NCBI GenBank assembly: GCA_039033415.1
Contig: JBCCCR010000032.1
Location: forward strand, 1-64,000
DNA: 64,000 nucleotides
Source of the DNA: Pseudomonadota bacterium
GTDB taxonomy: Bacteria; Pseudomonadota; Gammaproteobacteria; Xanthomonadales; SZUA-38
Reading direction: 5' to 3'
Under the pieces are notes generated by a model, which had not been told where the DNA came from, searched no databases, and saw only the letters and a list, made by a program, of their open reading frames with translations. Positions 36,417 through 46,840 of the stretch are shown piece by piece (positions within the stretch are counted from its first letter, which is position 1; each line of letters opens with the position of its first letter). The translations under genes were made by a program, and so were the position numbers.

Positions 36417-38729
36417 TCAGTCCTTGGGTGGTGGTGGCGCCAGCACTTCCCGGTTGCCGTTGTGCTCCGGCGGGCTGACGATGCCGGCCGCTTCCATCTC
36501 TTCGATCAGGCGGGCCGCTCGGTTGTAGCCGATCCTCAGCCGCCGCTGCACGTTCGAAATCGACGCTCGGCGAGACTCGGTCACCACAAACACCGCCTTG
36601 TCGTAGAGCTCGTCGGTCTGATCGTCCGGATTGGCTTCCGGAAGCCCCGTAGCGCCGATGCTCTGACCGTCGACGGTGGTCTGTGCATCATTTAGAACAT
36701 CATTCATGTAGCTGGGTTCCCCGTGGGAACACAGATATTTGACCACCGAATGCACCTCGTGGTCGTCCACGAAGGCGCCGTGGATGCGCTCGACCGCCGC
36801 GGTTCCTGGCGGCAGAAACAGCATGTCGCCGTGGCCGAGCAGCTGCTCCGCGCCCTGCTGATCAAGAATGGTTCGTGAATCGACCCGGCTTGAGACCTGA
36901 AACGCGATCCGCGTCGGAATGTTCGCTTTGATGAGCCCGGTAATGACATCGACGGAGGGGCGCTGGGTTGCCAGCACTAGGTGAATTCCCGAGGCCCGGG
37001 CTTTCTGCGCCAGGCGGGCGATCAGCTCTTCGACTTTCTTGCCGACAATCATCATCATGTCGGCAAACTCGTCGATGATCACCACAATAAACGGCAGCGT
37101 GGCCAGCTCCTCGGGCCCCTCGGACGGCGCGAGTGGATCGGGCTCAAACAGCGGATCCTCGATGGGCTTGCCGGCCTTGCGGGCATCGCGCACTTTCTTG
37201 TTGAAACCGGCCAGATTTCTGACGCCCAGGGCCGACATGAGCTTATACCGGCGTTCCATTTCGGCGACGCACCACCGCAGACCGTTGGAGGCTTCCTTCA
37301 TATCGGTGACCACCGGCGCCAGGAGGTGCGGGATACCCTCATAAACCGACAGCTCCAGCATCTTGGGGTCGATCATCAGCAGCCGGACCTGCTCGGGCGA
37401 CGACTTGTACAGCAGGCTCAGGATCATCGCGTTTATGGCCACCGACTTACCCGATCCCGTGGTGCCGGCCACCAAAAGGTGTGGCATCCGGGCGAGGTTT
37501 GCCACCGCCGGTTTGCCGCTGATGTCTTTGCCCAGCGCGAGCGTCATAGGCGAATTGGCGTCGTCGTAGGCCTTGGAACGGAGGATCTCCGACAGAAAAA
37601 CCATTTGACGATTGGCGTTGGGAATCTCCAGGCCAATCACCGACTTGCCCGGTATCACGTCAACCACTCTGACGCTGATCACCGACAGGCCGCGCGCAAT
37701 ATCTTTGGCGAGGTTGCTGATCTGGCTCCCCTTGATTCCCGGCGCTGGCATCAGCTCGAACCGGGTGATCACGGGTCCTGGGAAAACCTCCACGACCTGG
37801 GCCTCGATCCTGAAGTCGGCCAGCTTGAGCTCCACCTGCCGGGCCAGCGCCTCCAGGGCCTCGGGCGAATAACCTTTGACCTGCTCCGTGGGCTCGTCGA
37901 GCAGGTGCAACGGCGGCAGCTCTCCGCTCGGAATATCGGTAAACAGCGGCATCTGCTTTTCTTTCTTTGCGCGGCTGCTCTTTTCGACCTTGTCCGGCGC
38001 GGCGCTGATCTTCCGTGGCGCCTGGCGTCGCCGTTTGGCGGTATCGGCTTTTCGCACCTCGATGCGGCTGCGGCGCGCGCGGCGCCCTTCGCGCCACTCG
38101 CTGATCGCCTCCGGTCGTGACTTGATCCACTCCAGCAGCTTCAGCGTTGAGGCGCCCACCCGATCGGTCAGCCGCAGCCAGGAAAGGCCCGTAAACAGCG
38201 TGACCCCCGCCAGAAACAGGGCGAGGCATACGAGCGTGGAACCGAGCGCGCCGGCGATGCTGAACAGCGTCTGACCAAGCGTTGCGCCGACGATACCGCC
38301 ACCGCCAGCGGAGACCATGGGGTGGCTCGTCGAAAAATGCAGGTGAGCAAGGGCGGAGCCGGAAGCCACAATCAGGCCGAAGCCGGCCAGTCTGATCCAC
38401 AGCTCTGCCCGTTCGGTGCTGGCCTCGCGCGCACCGCGGAGAATCAGCCAGCCCCACCAGGCCAGCATGACCGGGAACAGAAAGGCCAGGTAGCCAAAAA
38501 GCAGCAGCCCGATATCCGCCAGCCATGCGCCGACGACACCACCGCTGTTGCGAACGTTGTCGGACGCCGCGCTGTTGGACCAGCCAGGATCGCGTGAGTC
38601 ATAGGTCAGCAGCGCGATCAGCAGGTAGATCGCCAGCGGCGCCATCACGATAAACGCGCTTTCCCGCAGCCGCAGGACCAGGTGCTGGGCGAGACCGTTG
38701 GACTTCGGTGTTTCGGTGGCTTTTGGCAA
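36417..38729 (-). CDS. ftsK: DNA translocase FtsK
   Basis: A 770-residue septal DNA pump that moves chromosome dimers to the XerCD/dif site and helps division. The N-terminal region has four TM helices (about 25-195). The linker is short and basic ([12 protein letters not shown]). The motor has Walker [14 protein letters not shown] near residue 424, Walker [13 protein letters not shown] and [11 protein letters not shown]. The C-terminal gamma winged helix (about 700-765: [20 protein letters not shown]) reads KOPS-oriented sequences. The linker is much shorter than in E. coli (1329 residues), as in many relatives. Confidence 0.96.
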   Translation of the reverse strand: MPKATETPKSNGLAQHLVLRLRESAFIVMAPLAIYLLIALLTYDSRDPGWSNSAASDNVRNSGGVVGAWLADIGLLLFGYLAFLFPVMLAWWGWLILRGAREASTERAELWIRLAGFGLIVASGSALAHLHFSTSHPMVSAGGGGIVGATLGQTLFSIAGALGSTLVCLALFLAGVTLFTGLSWLRLTDRVGASTLKLLEWIKSRPEAISEWREGRRARRSRIEVRKADTAKRRRQAPRKISAAPDKVEKSSRAKKEKQMPLFTDIPSGELPPLHLLDEPTEQVKGYSPEALEALARQVELKLADFRIEAQVVEVFPGPVITRFELMPAPGIKGSQISNLAKDIARGLSVISVRVVDVIPGKSVIGLEIPNANRQMVFLSEILRSKAYDDANSPMTLALGKDISGKPAVANLARMPHLLVAGTTGSGKSVAINAMILSLLYKSSPEQVRLLMIDPKMLELSVYEGIPHLLAPVVTDMKEASNGLRWCVAEMERRYKLMSALGVRNLAGFNKKVRDARKAGKPIEDPLFEPDPLAPSEGPEELATLPFIVVIIDEFADMMMIVGKKVEELIARLAQKARASGIHLVLATQRPSVDVITGLIKANIPTRIAFQVSSRVDSRTILDQQGAEQLLGHGDMLFLPPGTAAVERIHGAFVDDHEVHSVVKYLCSHGEPSYMNDVLNDAQTTVDGQSIGATGLPEANPDDQTDELYDKAVFVVTESRRASISNVQRRLRIGYNRAARLIEEMEAAGIVSPPEHNGNREVLAPPPPKD

Positions 38730-38870
38730 AATAACGACAAGCAGTCAATTAACCTCCAATTGTACCAGTTGAGGGTGCGCAACCAACGTTGACACACGCG
38801 CCACCGAGCCGTTAGCGGGGCGTTGCCGGGATGGGCAGCGCCGAGCCACGCGGCATAGAAAAAAGGACCT

Positions 38871-40028
38871 TTGATTATTAGCACGCCAGATCTTCCCGGC
38901 CTGAACATTCGCCAGCTGTCGGCGATCAGCGAAGTTCCCGCAGACGCCTGGAACCGGCTTGCCGGCGCCAACCCGTTTGTCCGCTATGAATACCTGGCCG
39001 CCCTGGAAGCCGGTGGCGCCGTCGACGCTGAGTCCGGCTGGTCGCCTTGTCACCTGGTGGCTGAACGTGCTGGCGAGCTGGAGGGCGCCGTGCCTCTCTA
39101 CCTCAAGACCCATTCCTACGGTGAATTTGTTTTCGACTGGGCCTGGGCGGACGCCGCGCAGCGCGCGGGCCTGCCTTACTACCCCAAGCTTTTATCAGGC
39201 TCGCCGCTGACGCCGGTCACCGGCCCCAGGCTGATGGCCAAGCCCGGGTCCCAGGCCCACGAGGCCTTGCCGGCGGCGCTGCGCGAAATCTGTCAGCTTC
39301 AGGGGTTGAGCTCCATTCACGTCAATTTTGTTGAGCCCGATGACGCGAAGGTCCTGCGCAAGGCCGGCTTTCTTGAACGCTGCGACTGGCAGTACCACTG
39401 GCAAAACCGCGGCTACGAGGACTTTGACGCCTTCCTCGCTGCGCTCACCCACAAGAAGCGAAAGAACATCCGGCAGGAGCGGCGCAAGCTGGCCAGCGCC
39501 GGATGGACCTTTGAACTGATCACCGGCGATCAGGCGGAAGACTGGCACTGGCGCTTTATCACCAGCCTCTACCAGGAAACCTTCCACCGCAAGGGCAACT
39601 GGCCTTTGCTGACCGAAGACATTTTTCGCCAGCTCGGCGAGGATTTCGGCGTGCAGGTGCTGCTGGTGCTGGGGCGGCTGGACGGCGAATACCAGGCCGG
39701 TGCCTGGCTGATTCATGACCACCACACGCTCTATGGCCGCTATTGGGGCTGCTTTAGCGAGTCGCCGGGCCTGCACTTTGAGACCTGCTACTACCAGGGG
39801 ATCGAATTCTGTATCGAACAGGGGCTAAGAGTTTTTAACCCGGGCGCGCAGGGACTGCACAAGGTCGCGAGAGGCTTTGAGCCGGTTCAGACCCTCAGTT
39901 TCCACGAACTCACGCACCCGGGCCTTCGCGATGCGGTAGAGCGCAGCCTCAAGGTCGAGAAGATCCACCAGGATCAGCGAGGAGCAGCCATCGCGGAGCA
40001 CAGCGCCTTCCGTCAGGATCAGGGGTGA
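38871..40028 (+). CDS. DUF482/GNAT-like peptidoglycan-type acyltransferase
   Basis: A 385-residue protein of the DUF482 (COG3146) group, related to FemAB/GNAT acyltransferases. Family segments: NPFVRYEYLAALEAGG, GAVPLYLKTHSYGEFVFDWAWADA in parts, LTHKKRKNIRQERRKL near residue 197, YQETFHRKGNWPLLTED and FNPGAQGLHKVARGFEP near the end. The start is a TTG at 38871 with AGGA close before it; the spacing is tight, so the exact start is uncertain. Seven bases separate it from aat. Annotated elsewhere as peptidogalycan biosynthesis; the true acceptor is unknown. Confidence 0.85.
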   Translation: MIISTPDLPGLNIRQLSAISEVPADAWNRLAGANPFVRYEYLAALEAGGAVDAESGWSPCHLVAERAGELEGAVPLYLKTHSYGEFVFDWAWADAAQRAGLPYYPKLLSGSPLTPVTGPRLMAKPGSQAHEALPAALREICQLQGLSSIHVNFVEPDDAKVLRKAGFLERCDWQYHWQNRGYEDFDAFLAALTHKKRKNIRQERRKLASAGWTFELITGDQAEDWHWRFITSLYQETFHRKGNWPLLTEDIFRQLGEDFGVQVLLVLGRLDGEYQAGAWLIHDHHTLYGRYWGCFSESPGLHFETCYYQGIEFCIEQGLRVFNPGAQGLHKVARGFEPVQTLSFHELTHPGLRDAVERSLKVEKIHQDQRGAAIAEHSAFRQDQG

Positions 40029-40035
40029 TAGGCTC

Positions 40036-40749
40036 ATGATCCCGTGGCTGGCGCCGGGTCAACCGTTCCCGCCGGTCGATGAGGCGTTCATGGAGCCCAA
40101 CGGCCTGCTGGCCGCCGGCGCAGATCTTCATCCGGCCACGCTGCTCGAGGCCTATCGGCTCGGCATTTTCCCCTGGTACAGCCCGTCTGAGCCAATCCTT
40201 TGGTGGAGCCCCGACCCCCGGCTGGTCATCGAACCCAGTAACGTTCACGTTTCCCGTCGCATGGCCCGCACGCTGCGCCAGCCCTGGCGGATTACGCTGG
40301 ACCGCAGCTTCAACGAGGTGGTAGATGCCTGTGCAGCTCCCAGACCTGGCCAGGCAGGCACCTGGATCACCCGGGAAATGAAGCAAGCGTACCGGCGCAT
40401 GCACCAGCTCGGTCACGCCCACAGTCTCGAGGTCTGGCGTGACGGTGAACTAGTGGGTGGCATTTACGGTATCGCCATCGGTCGAGCATTTTTTGGGGAG
40501 AGCATGTTTCGCCGTCGCCGCGACGGTTCCAAGGTTGCGCTGATCAGTCTGTGTCAGTTCCTGGCGCAGCACAATTTTGGACTCCTGGACTGCCAGGTCG
40601 AGTCGGCCCACCTCCTGACGCTGGGTGCGTACAACCTGCCTCGCCTTGAGTTCTGCGAGCGAATCGCCGCACTCACCGCGCTTGAGGGTCATACCGGCGA
40701 TTGGCAAGCCATGGCCCGACCGATACAATGGGCGCCGTTTTTTTCCTGA
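40036..40749 (+). CDS. aat: leucyl/phenylalanyl-tRNA-protein transferase
   Basis: A 237-residue enzyme that adds Leu or Phe from aminoacyl-tRNA to proteins with N-terminal Arg or Lys, making primary N-degrons. Diagnostic motifs: [62 protein letters not shown] in overlapping parts and [18 protein letters not shown]. Full length. It precedes infA and sits 3 kb from clpA and clpS, which degrade its products. Confidence 0.96.
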   Translation: MIPWLAPGQPFPPVDEAFMEPNGLLAAGADLHPATLLEAYRLGIFPWYSPSEPILWWSPDPRLVIEPSNVHVSRRMARTLRQPWRITLDRSFNEVVDACAAPRPGQAGTWITREMKQAYRRMHQLGHAHSLEVWRDGELVGGIYGIAIGRAFFGESMFRRRRDGSKVALISLCQFLAQHNFGLLDCQVESAHLLTLGAYNLPRLEFCERIAALTALEGHTGDWQAMARPIQWAPFFS

Positions 40750-40760
40750 CACAAGGATTT

Positions 40761-40979
40761 ATGGCTAAAGAAGATGTTATCGAGTTGGAAGGGACCGTCC
40801 AGGAAACCCTGCCCAACACCATGTTTCGCGTTGAGCTGGATAACGGCCACGTGGTCACAGCTCACATTTCCGGACGGATGCGCAAGCACTACATCCGGAT
40901 TCTGACCGGCGATCGGGTCAAGGTGGAAATGACGCCTTACGACCTGAGTAAGGGTCGTATTACCTACCGTATGAGATAA
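40761..40979 (+). CDS. infA: translation initiation factor IF-1
   Basis: A 72-residue OB-fold protein that occupies the ribosomal A site during initiation. [19 protein letters not shown], then [20 protein letters not shown] and [20 protein letters not shown] are near-identical to known IF-1. The ATG at 40761 has an AAGGA site 6 bp upstream and lies 11 bp after aat; a start at 40701 would overlap aat by 49 bp and is rejected. Confidence 0.98.
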   Translation: MAKEDVIELEGTVQETLPNTMFRVELDNGHVVTAHISGRMRKHYIRILTGDRVKVEMTPYDLSKGRITYRMR

Positions 40980-40980
40980 G

Positions 40981-41024
40981 CGCGGCAGCTTCGCCGCGAC
41001 GGACGAGTCGCTCCGACTCGTCCG
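40981..41024. terminator. two stem-loops between infA and clpA
   Basis: CGCGGC-AGCTTC-GCCGCG at 40981-40998 is followed by CGGACGAGTCG-CTC-CGACTCGTCCG at 41000-41024, an 11-bp perfect stem. They lie between convergent stops; no T-run follows. Confidence 0.5.
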
Positions 41025-41051
41025 CCCTGAAAGACCTAAAGCAGCAGGCCG

Positions 41052-43340
41052 TCAGTCGTCGGCCGGTGCGGGCGTTTGCTCGAGCAGCAGCTCCTTCTCC
41101 CGAACCGTCACCTTGAGCTCGTCGTTGACGACGTCGAGGCTCACGCTGCCGCCGTCAGCCAGCTTGCCAAACAGCAGCTCATCGGCCAGCTTGGCCTTGA
41201 CCTGCTCCTGGATGACCCGCTTCATGGGCCTTGCGCCCATCACCGGATCAAAGCCGTGCTCGGCCAGCCACTGGCGAGCCTCCGGGCTCACGGTGACGCT
41301 GACCTCGCTCTCCTGAAGCAGCATCTCTAGCTCGATCAGGAACTTGTCGACGACCCGCAGAATTGTGTCAAAGTCCAGCGAGTTGAACTGAACAATCGCG
41401 TCCAGGCGATTGCGGAACTCCGGTGTAAACATCCGCCGGATGGCCTCCATCGCGTCGGTCGAGTGGTCCTGACTTTGAAAACCGATGGTCCGGCGACTGG
41501 CTTGCGCCGCGCCCGCGTTGGTGGTCATCACCAGAATCACGTTGCGGAAGTCCGCCTGCCTGCCGTTGGTATCGGTCAGCGTGCCGTGATCCATCACCTG
41601 AAGCAGCAGGTTGAACACGTCGGGGTGCGCCTTCTCGACCTCGTCGAGCAGCAGCACGCAGTGTGGGGTTTTGGTGACCGCCTCCGTCAGTAGACCGCCC
41701 TGATCGAAGCCCACGTACCCCGGAGGTGCGCCCACCAGCCGCGACACGGTATGGGCCTCCATGTACTCCGACATGTCGAAGCGCACGAGCTCGACGCCCA
41801 TGATCAGCGCCAGCTGCCGGGTGACCTCGGTCTTGCCGACACCCGTAGGACCCGCCATCAGGAACGAGCCGATCGGCTTGTCGGCCTCGCCCAGGCCCGA
41901 GCGCGACATCTTGATGGCCGCAACCAGGGAGGTGATCGCTTCGTTTTGCCCGAAGACCACCATCTGAAGGTCGCGTTCCAGCGTTTTGAGGACGTCCCGA
42001 TCAGAGCTGGAAACCTGCTTGGGCGGGATCCGCGCCATCTTGGCGACCACGTATTCGATATCCTCTTCGGTCAGCCTCTTACGGCGCTCGTCTTCCGGCA
42101 GCAGCCGCTGCCGGGCACCGGCCTCGTCGATCACGTCGATCGCCTTGTCCGGCAGGAACCGATCATTGATATGGCGTGAAGCCAGGTTGGCCGCCGCTTC
42201 CAGCGCCGCCGGCGTGTATTCGATCTGGTGGTATTCCTCGAAGCGCTCTTTCAGCCCCGTCAGGATCTCCAGCGTCTCTTCCACGGTCGGCTCCGGCACG
42301 TCGATTTTCTGGAAGCGTCGAGCGAGCGCCCGATCCTTCTCAAAAACGCCGCGGAATTCCTGGAAGGTGGTGGAACCGATACACCGAAGATCGCCAGATG
42401 CGAGCACGGGCTTGATCAGGTTGGAGGCATCCATGACGCCACCGGAAGCTGCACCGGCGCCGATAATCGTGTGAATTTCATCAATAAAAAGGACCGCGCC
42501 AGGCTCTTTCTTGAGCTGATTGATCACACCTTTGAGGCGCTTCTCAAAATCGCCGCGATATTTGGTGCCGGCGATCAGTGAGCCCAGATCCAGTGCGTAA
42601 ATGGTCGCGTCGGCCAGAACCTCGGGTACGTCCTCCTCGACGATCCGACGGGCCAGGCCTTCGGCCAGCGCCGTTTTGCCCACACCGGCCTCCCCAACCA
42701 GGAGCGGATTGTTTTTACGCCGTCGGCACAGGATCTGGATAATGCGTTCGACCTCGGAATGACGCCCAATCAGGGGATCGATTTTCCCGGCCATCGCCAG
42801 GTCGTTGAGATTGGTGGCGAAGCTTTCCAGGGGGTTGGATTTTTGACCCTCGGCCACGGCTTCCTGGGTTTCAGACTCCGACGCCGGCTGCTCGGGAGAG
42901 TTTTCCGCCAGCTTCGAGATGCCGTGGGCGATGTAGTTGACGACGTCGAGCCGGGTCACGTCCTGCTTGTGCAGAAAATATACCGCGTGGGAGTCTTTCT
43001 CCCCAAAAATGGCCACCAGCACGTTCGCACCGGTCACCTCCTTTTTGCCGGACGACTGGACGTGGTAAACCGCACGCTGCAGCACGCGCTGGAAGCCGAC
43101 GGTCGGCTGGGTGTCGCGCTCATCGTTGCCGGGCAGCACGGGCACCGTCTGCTCGATAATGTCCTGCAGCTCCTGACGCAGCACGTCCGGCTGGGCGCCA
43201 CAGGTGACCAGGACGTGACTGGCCGAGGCGTTGTCCAGCAGCGCCAGGAACAGGTGCTCCACGGTCATGAACTCATGCCGCTGGGCGCGCGCCCGCTTGT
43301 AGCTTTGGCTGATCGTCTGTTCCAGGTCTTTACTGAACAA
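41052..43340 (-). CDS. clpA: ATP-dependent Clp protease ATPase subunit ClpA
   Basis: A 762-residue Hsp100 unfoldase feeding ClpP. The N-domain (1-150) binds ClpS. Two AAA+ modules follow: Walker [18 protein letters not shown] in D1 and [15 protein letters not shown] in D2, each with its Walker B ([14 protein letters not shown] and [14 protein letters not shown]). The C-terminal D2 small domain ends in a loop region expected to carry the ClpP-binding tripeptide. Length matches E. coli ClpA (758). It begins one base after the clpS stop. No clpP in the window. Confidence 0.97.
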   Translation of the reverse strand: MFSKDLEQTISQSYKRARAQRHEFMTVEHLFLALLDNASASHVLVTCGAQPDVLRQELQDIIEQTVPVLPGNDERDTQPTVGFQRVLQRAVYHVQSSGKKEVTGANVLVAIFGEKDSHAVYFLHKQDVTRLDVVNYIAHGISKLAENSPEQPASESETQEAVAEGQKSNPLESFATNLNDLAMAGKIDPLIGRHSEVERIIQILCRRRKNNPLLVGEAGVGKTALAEGLARRIVEEDVPEVLADATIYALDLGSLIAGTKYRGDFEKRLKGVINQLKKEPGAVLFIDEIHTIIGAGAASGGVMDASNLIKPVLASGDLRCIGSTTFQEFRGVFEKDRALARRFQKIDVPEPTVEETLEILTGLKERFEEYHQIEYTPAALEAAANLASRHINDRFLPDKAIDVIDEAGARQRLLPEDERRKRLTEEDIEYVVAKMARIPPKQVSSSDRDVLKTLERDLQMVVFGQNEAITSLVAAIKMSRSGLGEADKPIGSFLMAGPTGVGKTEVTRQLALIMGVELVRFDMSEYMEAHTVSRLVGAPPGYVGFDQGGLLTEAVTKTPHCVLLLDEVEKAHPDVFNLLLQVMDHGTLTDTNGRQADFRNVILVMTTNAGAAQASRRTIGFQSQDHSTDAMEAIRRMFTPEFRNRLDAIVQFNSLDFDTILRVVDKFLIELEMLLQESEVSVTVSPEARQWLAEHGFDPVMGARPMKRVIQEQVKAKLADELLFGKLADGGSVSLDVVNDELKVTVREKELLLEQTPAPADD

Positions 43341-43341
43341 T

Positions 43342-43662
43342 TTACACTTCCTCCATTGAACACATCAGCGGGTGCTGATTGGATCGGGCATGGTCGTTGA
43401 CCAGGTCCACCTTTGATTCTGCAATTTCACGTGTGTAGACGCCGCAAACGCCTTTGCCGCGGTAGTGAACCTGCAGCATGATTTGCGTGGCTTTTTCTTT
43501 GCTCATCGAGAAGAATCGCTCCAGCACTTCTACGACAAACTCCATCGGCGTGTAGTCATCGTTCAGCAGGAAAACCTTGAACAGGGGCGGCTTGCGCACC
43601 TTGGGCTTGGCTTCTTCCTGATCGAGAATGGTGCCTTGGGATTCCTGGTCTGACTCGCTCAC
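43342..43662 (-). CDS. clpS: ClpA adaptor protein ClpS
   Basis: A 106-residue N-degron adaptor that hands substrates with N-terminal Leu, Phe, Trp or Tyr to ClpA. The disordered N-terminal tail (1-27) is followed by [17 protein letters not shown], the substrate pocket Asn-Asp-Asp, and [20 protein letters not shown]. The start is a GTG at 43662. The first residues are Ser/Glu/Gln-rich as expected for the flexible tail. First gene of the clpS-clpA operon. Confidence 0.96.
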   Translation of the reverse strand: MSESDQESQGTILDQEEAKPKVRKPPLFKVFLLNDDYTPMEFVVEVLERFFSMSKEKATQIMLQVHYRGKGVCGVYTREIAESKVDLVNDHARSNQHPLMCSMEEV

Positions 43663-43979
43663 TGACTTTTTCCGAATGAACCGTATGACGCCTGAGAATG
43701 GCGCGTTTCCGAGGTTGGACTCAAGGCCCCACCCGTTCGTTCAACTTAAGCCCGAACTGGCCAGTTTTCAACCGTTGACAGGGGGATTCCGGCGGGCCCA
43801 GCACCCTGGCCGACAAGTGGTGCGCATCAGCTGTGCGTCAAGGGAAATAGGCGCTATGCCGCACCTGCTGGAGCGGCCACGCGCTGAGGATTGGCAAGAA
43901 TGGGTTGGCGCCTGCCGGCGGGGCCCGCCAGGCGACCCGCCGACCGAATTAATCGGCCGGCGGCTTCGTTTGAAGGCCT
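43663..43979. other. clpS upstream region and aceA 3' region
   Basis: A 317-bp stretch without a gene. CCGCCGACCGA and TCGGCCGGCGG (43937-43963) form an 11-bp stem 16 bp past the aceA stop; the one non-Watson-Crick pair is a G-U wobble only on the minus-strand transcript, which fits an aceA terminator. The rest should hold the clpS promoter, though no clear hexamers stand out. Confidence 0.5.
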
Positions 43980-45284
43980 TTAGGCGACTTTGTCGTCCTG
44001 AAACTGCTCTTCCTCGGTGGAACCACTCAAGGCGGTCAGGGACGATTTGCCGCCGCTGATGACCTGCGTGATGGCGTCGAAATAGCCGGTGCCGACCTCA
44101 CGCTGGTGTTTGGTGGCGGTGTAGCCGTTGGTCTCGTCGCCGAATTCTCGCTCCTGGAGCTCAACGTAGGCCGACATCTGCCGCGCCCGATAGCCGCGGG
44201 CCAGGTCAAACATCGAGTGGTTGAGCGCATGGAATCCGGCTAGCGTGATGAACTGGAACTTGTAGCCCATGGCCGCAAGCTCCCGCTGGAACCGCGCGAT
44301 GGTGTCGTCGTCCAGATGCTTGCGCCAGTTGAACGACGGCGAGCAGTTGTAAGCAAGCATCTTTCCGGGGAACTCGCGATGAATGGCTTCGGCAAAGGTC
44401 CGCGCCTGCTCAAGGTCGGGCTTGCCGGTTTCACACCAAAGCAGATCGGCGTAGGGGGCATACGCCAGCCCACGCGCGACCGCCTGGTCGATGCCGTTGT
44501 TGGTGACGTGAAAGCCCTCAGGCGTGCGGTCGCCGGTGAGGAACTGATGGTCTCGCTCGTCGATATCGTTTGTCAGCAGGCCGGCCGCCAATGCGTCGGT
44601 GCGGGCAACAATCAACGTCGGCACACCCATCACGTCGGACGCGAGACGCGCCGCGACCAGCTTGTCGACCGCCTCTTTGGTGGGCACCAGCACCTTGCCA
44701 CCCATGTGCCCACACTTTTTGGCTGACGCCAGCTGATCTTCAAAATGAACCCCGGCGGCTCCCGCTTCGATCATGCCTTTCATCAGTTCGAAAGCATTCA
44801 GGACCCCACCAAACCCGGCCTCGGCGTCCGCGACAATCGGCTGCAACCAGTCGACGCTGGTGTCACCTTCCGCGCAGTGAAGCTGGTCGGCGCGCAGGAG
44901 CGTATTGTTGATTTTCTTAATCACCGACGGCACCGAATCCGCTGGATACAGCGACTGATCCGGATACATCTGGCCAGCGTTGTTGGCGTCAGCCGCAACC
45001 TGCCAGCCGGACAGGTAGATTGCCTTGAGGCCGGCTTTGATCTGCTGCATGGCCTGGTTGCCGGTCAGCGCACCGAGGGCGTTAACAAAGTCTTCTGTGT
45101 TCAGGTATCGCCACAGCTTGCTGGCGCCGAGCGTTGCCAGGGTGTAATCGATGGAGACGGTGCCGCGCAGGCGAACGACGTCAGCGCCAGTATACGGGCG
45201 CGACACGCCGCTCCACCGCGGATCTTCGCTCCACTGTTGATCGAGGGTTTTCTCTGGGGCGGTTTCGGTGCTTTGGTCCATCAT
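43980..45284 (-). CDS. aceA: isocitrate lyase
   Basis: A 434-residue glyoxylate-shunt enzyme cleaving isocitrate to succinate and glyoxylate. The signature with the catalytic Cys (about 191) is [33 protein letters not shown] and [16 protein letters not shown] are also present, as is the C-terminal [17 protein letters not shown]. Start at the ATG at 45284, with AAAGGA 5 bp upstream; a start at 45425 would add an unrelated hydrophobic leader. Malate synthase is not adjacent. A divergent LysR gene lies 172 bp away and is a candidate regulator. Confidence 0.97.
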   Translation of the reverse strand: MMDQSTETAPEKTLDQQWSEDPRWSGVSRPYTGADVVRLRGTVSIDYTLATLGASKLWRYLNTEDFVNALGALTGNQAMQQIKAGLKAIYLSGWQVAADANNAGQMYPDQSLYPADSVPSVIKKINNTLLRADQLHCAEGDTSVDWLQPIVADAEAGFGGVLNAFELMKGMIEAGAAGVHFEDQLASAKKCGHMGGKVLVPTKEAVDKLVAARLASDVMGVPTLIVARTDALAAGLLTNDIDERDHQFLTGDRTPEGFHVTNNGIDQAVARGLAYAPYADLLWCETGKPDLEQARTFAEAIHREFPGKMLAYNCSPSFNWRKHLDDDTIARFQRELAAMGYKFQFITLAGFHALNHSMFDLARGYRARQMSAYVELQEREFGDETNGYTATKHQREVGTGYFDAITQVISGGKSSLTALSGSTEEEQFQDDKVA

Positions 45285-45329
45285 TGCGGTCCTTTCAACG
45301 ATTGGTCGATGCGACAAATCTAGCCCGCC

Positions 45330-45344
45330 TTGATTATTTATCAA
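45330..45344. promoter_or_regulatory. TTGAT-N5-ATCAA dyad, candidate LysR box
   Basis: A perfect inverted repeat (TTGAT, TATTT, ATCAA) with T-N11-A-like geometry in the AT-rich aceA-lysR intergenic region. Further AT-rich symmetry (AATATTAAGTATT) lies at about 45357-45369. Binding by the neighbouring LysR protein is inferred. Confidence 0.4.
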
Positions 45345-45456
45345 CTTAAATGTATCAATATTAAGTATTAAAAAACCTAATGCTAGGACGTAACTCATTA
45401 AAAATCCGACCGAATCGGCCGTCACAAAATCTTCACGATATTTCTATAAGGGAGAC

Positions 45457-46365
45457 CTGCTAAAACCGCTGCGGGCTTTTTGCTGCGCGGCGAGAAACGG
45501 GAGCATGTCCAGAGCCGCCGAAGAGCTCTTTCTGAGCCAACCGTCCGTGAGCCTACAGATTCGCGCCCTCGAGGAGCGCATGGGCGCGCAGCTGTTCGAA
45601 CGCCACGGCCCGAAGATCCGCCTCACCCCCGAGGGAACCACGCTTTATGGGCTGGCACGACCCCTGGTTGATGGCATCGGCTCTCTTGGCGAAAGCTTCC
45701 AGGCCGCGCTTGGGCGTCTGGAAACCGGCACGATCGACATCGCCTCGGGTGAGTCCACCATTCTGTACGTCTTGCCCCACCTCGTTTCCAGCTATCGGGA
45801 GGAGCATCCCGGCATCCACGTCCAGCTGCACAACGTGACGGGCAAAGACGGTCTGACCATGATTCGAAATGAGGAGGTCGATTTTGCGGTGGGGTCCATG
45901 CTGGATGTGCCGCCCGACATTCGTTATGAGCCCATCGCCGAGTATCAACCGAAGCTGATCACGCCGCTGGGCCATCCGCTGTCCCGCAAAAAAACCATCC
46001 GCCTTGCAGACCTGTCACCCTACGGCCTGATCCTGCCGCCCAAGAGGCTGTCGACCTGGCGCATCGTGGACCTATCGTTTCAGCAGCATGAGGTGCCTTA
46101 TCACGTGGCGCTCGAGGTGGGTGGCTGGGAGGTCATCAAGCGTTATGTCGAACTCGGCATGGGAATCTCCGTGGTCACCGAAGTCTGCCTACGCGGTGAT
46201 GAGAAGCTTTTTGTCGCCGACATGAGTCGCTACTTCCCACCCCGCAACTATGGCCTGGTGATGAAGCGCGGACGATTCTTTACGCCGCAGGCCCGGCGCT
46301 TTGTCGAGCTGGTTCGCCAGCAGGGCTTCAGCGCACCAAAATCGGGCGAAGACGCTACCGCTTAA
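45457..46365 (+). CDS. LysR-family regulator, probable CTG start
   Basis: A LysR protein of about 302 residues. The first ATG in frame (45505) lies inside the HTH. The frame upstream reads LLKPLRAFCCAARNGSMSRAA, the canonical first helix, so the true start is near 45457-45469, where only CTG codons are available; AAGGGAG lies at 45448-45454. The HTH continues LFLSQPSVSLQIRALEERMG, and an effector domain follows (GTIDIASGESTILYVLPHLV). Divergent from aceA and thus a candidate glyoxylate-shunt regulator; nudJ follows 25 bp downstream. Confidence 0.8.
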   Translation: MLKPLRAFCCAARNGSMSRAAEELFLSQPSVSLQIRALEERMGAQLFERHGPKIRLTPEGTTLYGLARPLVDGIGSLGESFQAALGRLETGTIDIASGESTILYVLPHLVSSYREEHPGIHVQLHNVTGKDGLTMIRNEEVDFAVGSMLDVPPDIRYEPIAEYQPKLITPLGHPLSRKKTIRLADLSPYGLILPPKRLSTWRIVDLSFQQHEVPYHVALEVGGWEVIKRYVELGMGISVVTEVCLRGDEKLFVADMSRYFPPRNYGLVMKRGRFFTPQARRFVELVRQQGFSAPKSGEDATA

Positions 46366-46390
46366 GCCTGACCGTGGGTATCCTTGCGCG

Positions 46391-46840
46391 GTGATTTTTA
46401 AGCCTCATACCACTGTCGCGACAATCGTGGAAAACGACGGTCGTTTTCTGTTTGTCGAGGAGCGCGTCCGCGGCGAGCTGGTGATCAACCAGCCGAGCGG
46501 GCACCTGGAAGCCGGCGAATCGCTGCTGCAGGCCGCCCGGCGGGAAACCCTGGAGGAAACCGGCTGCGGGGTTGAACCCGGCAGCCTCGTCGGCATATAT
46601 CAGTGGCAGGATTCGTCCAGCGGCCGCTGCTTTCTGCGTTTTACCTTTGCCGCGGCGCTGCGCAGTCACGACCCGACAGCAAGGCTGGACGACGGTATCG
46701 AGCGAATTCGTTGGCTTACGCAGGCGGAGTTGGACGCACAAGCGCTTCCGCTGCGCAGCCCGGTGATCACCCAGAGCCTGGACGACTACGCGACCGAGCC
46801 CCATGGCTCCTTAAGGTTATTACACTGGATCGAAGGATGA
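46391..46840 (+). CDS. nudJ: Nudix hydrolase NudJ
   Basis: A 149-residue Nudix protein; start taken as the GTG at 46391 ([20 protein letters not shown]). The Nudix box is complete: [20 protein letters not shown] followed by TG, with the ligand Glu residues in REx-x-EE. The E. coli homologue is a thiamine-pyrophosphate and nucleoside-phosphate phosphatase. The order nudJ-mnmA-hflD matches E. coli exactly and supports the name. Its stop overlaps the mnmA start as ATGA. Confidence 0.9.
   Translation: MIFKPHTTVATIVENDGRFLFVEERVRGELVINQPSGHLEAGESLLQAARRETLEETGCGVEPGSLVGIYQWQDSSSGRCFLRFTFAAALRSHDPTARLDDGIERIRWLTQAELDAQALPLRSPVITQSLDDYATEPHGSLRLLHWIEG

Noticed and set aside
36981-38120. 379-codon plus-strand frame
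   Set aside because: Antisense to ftsK, rich in His/Gln/Arg, no homologous pattern.
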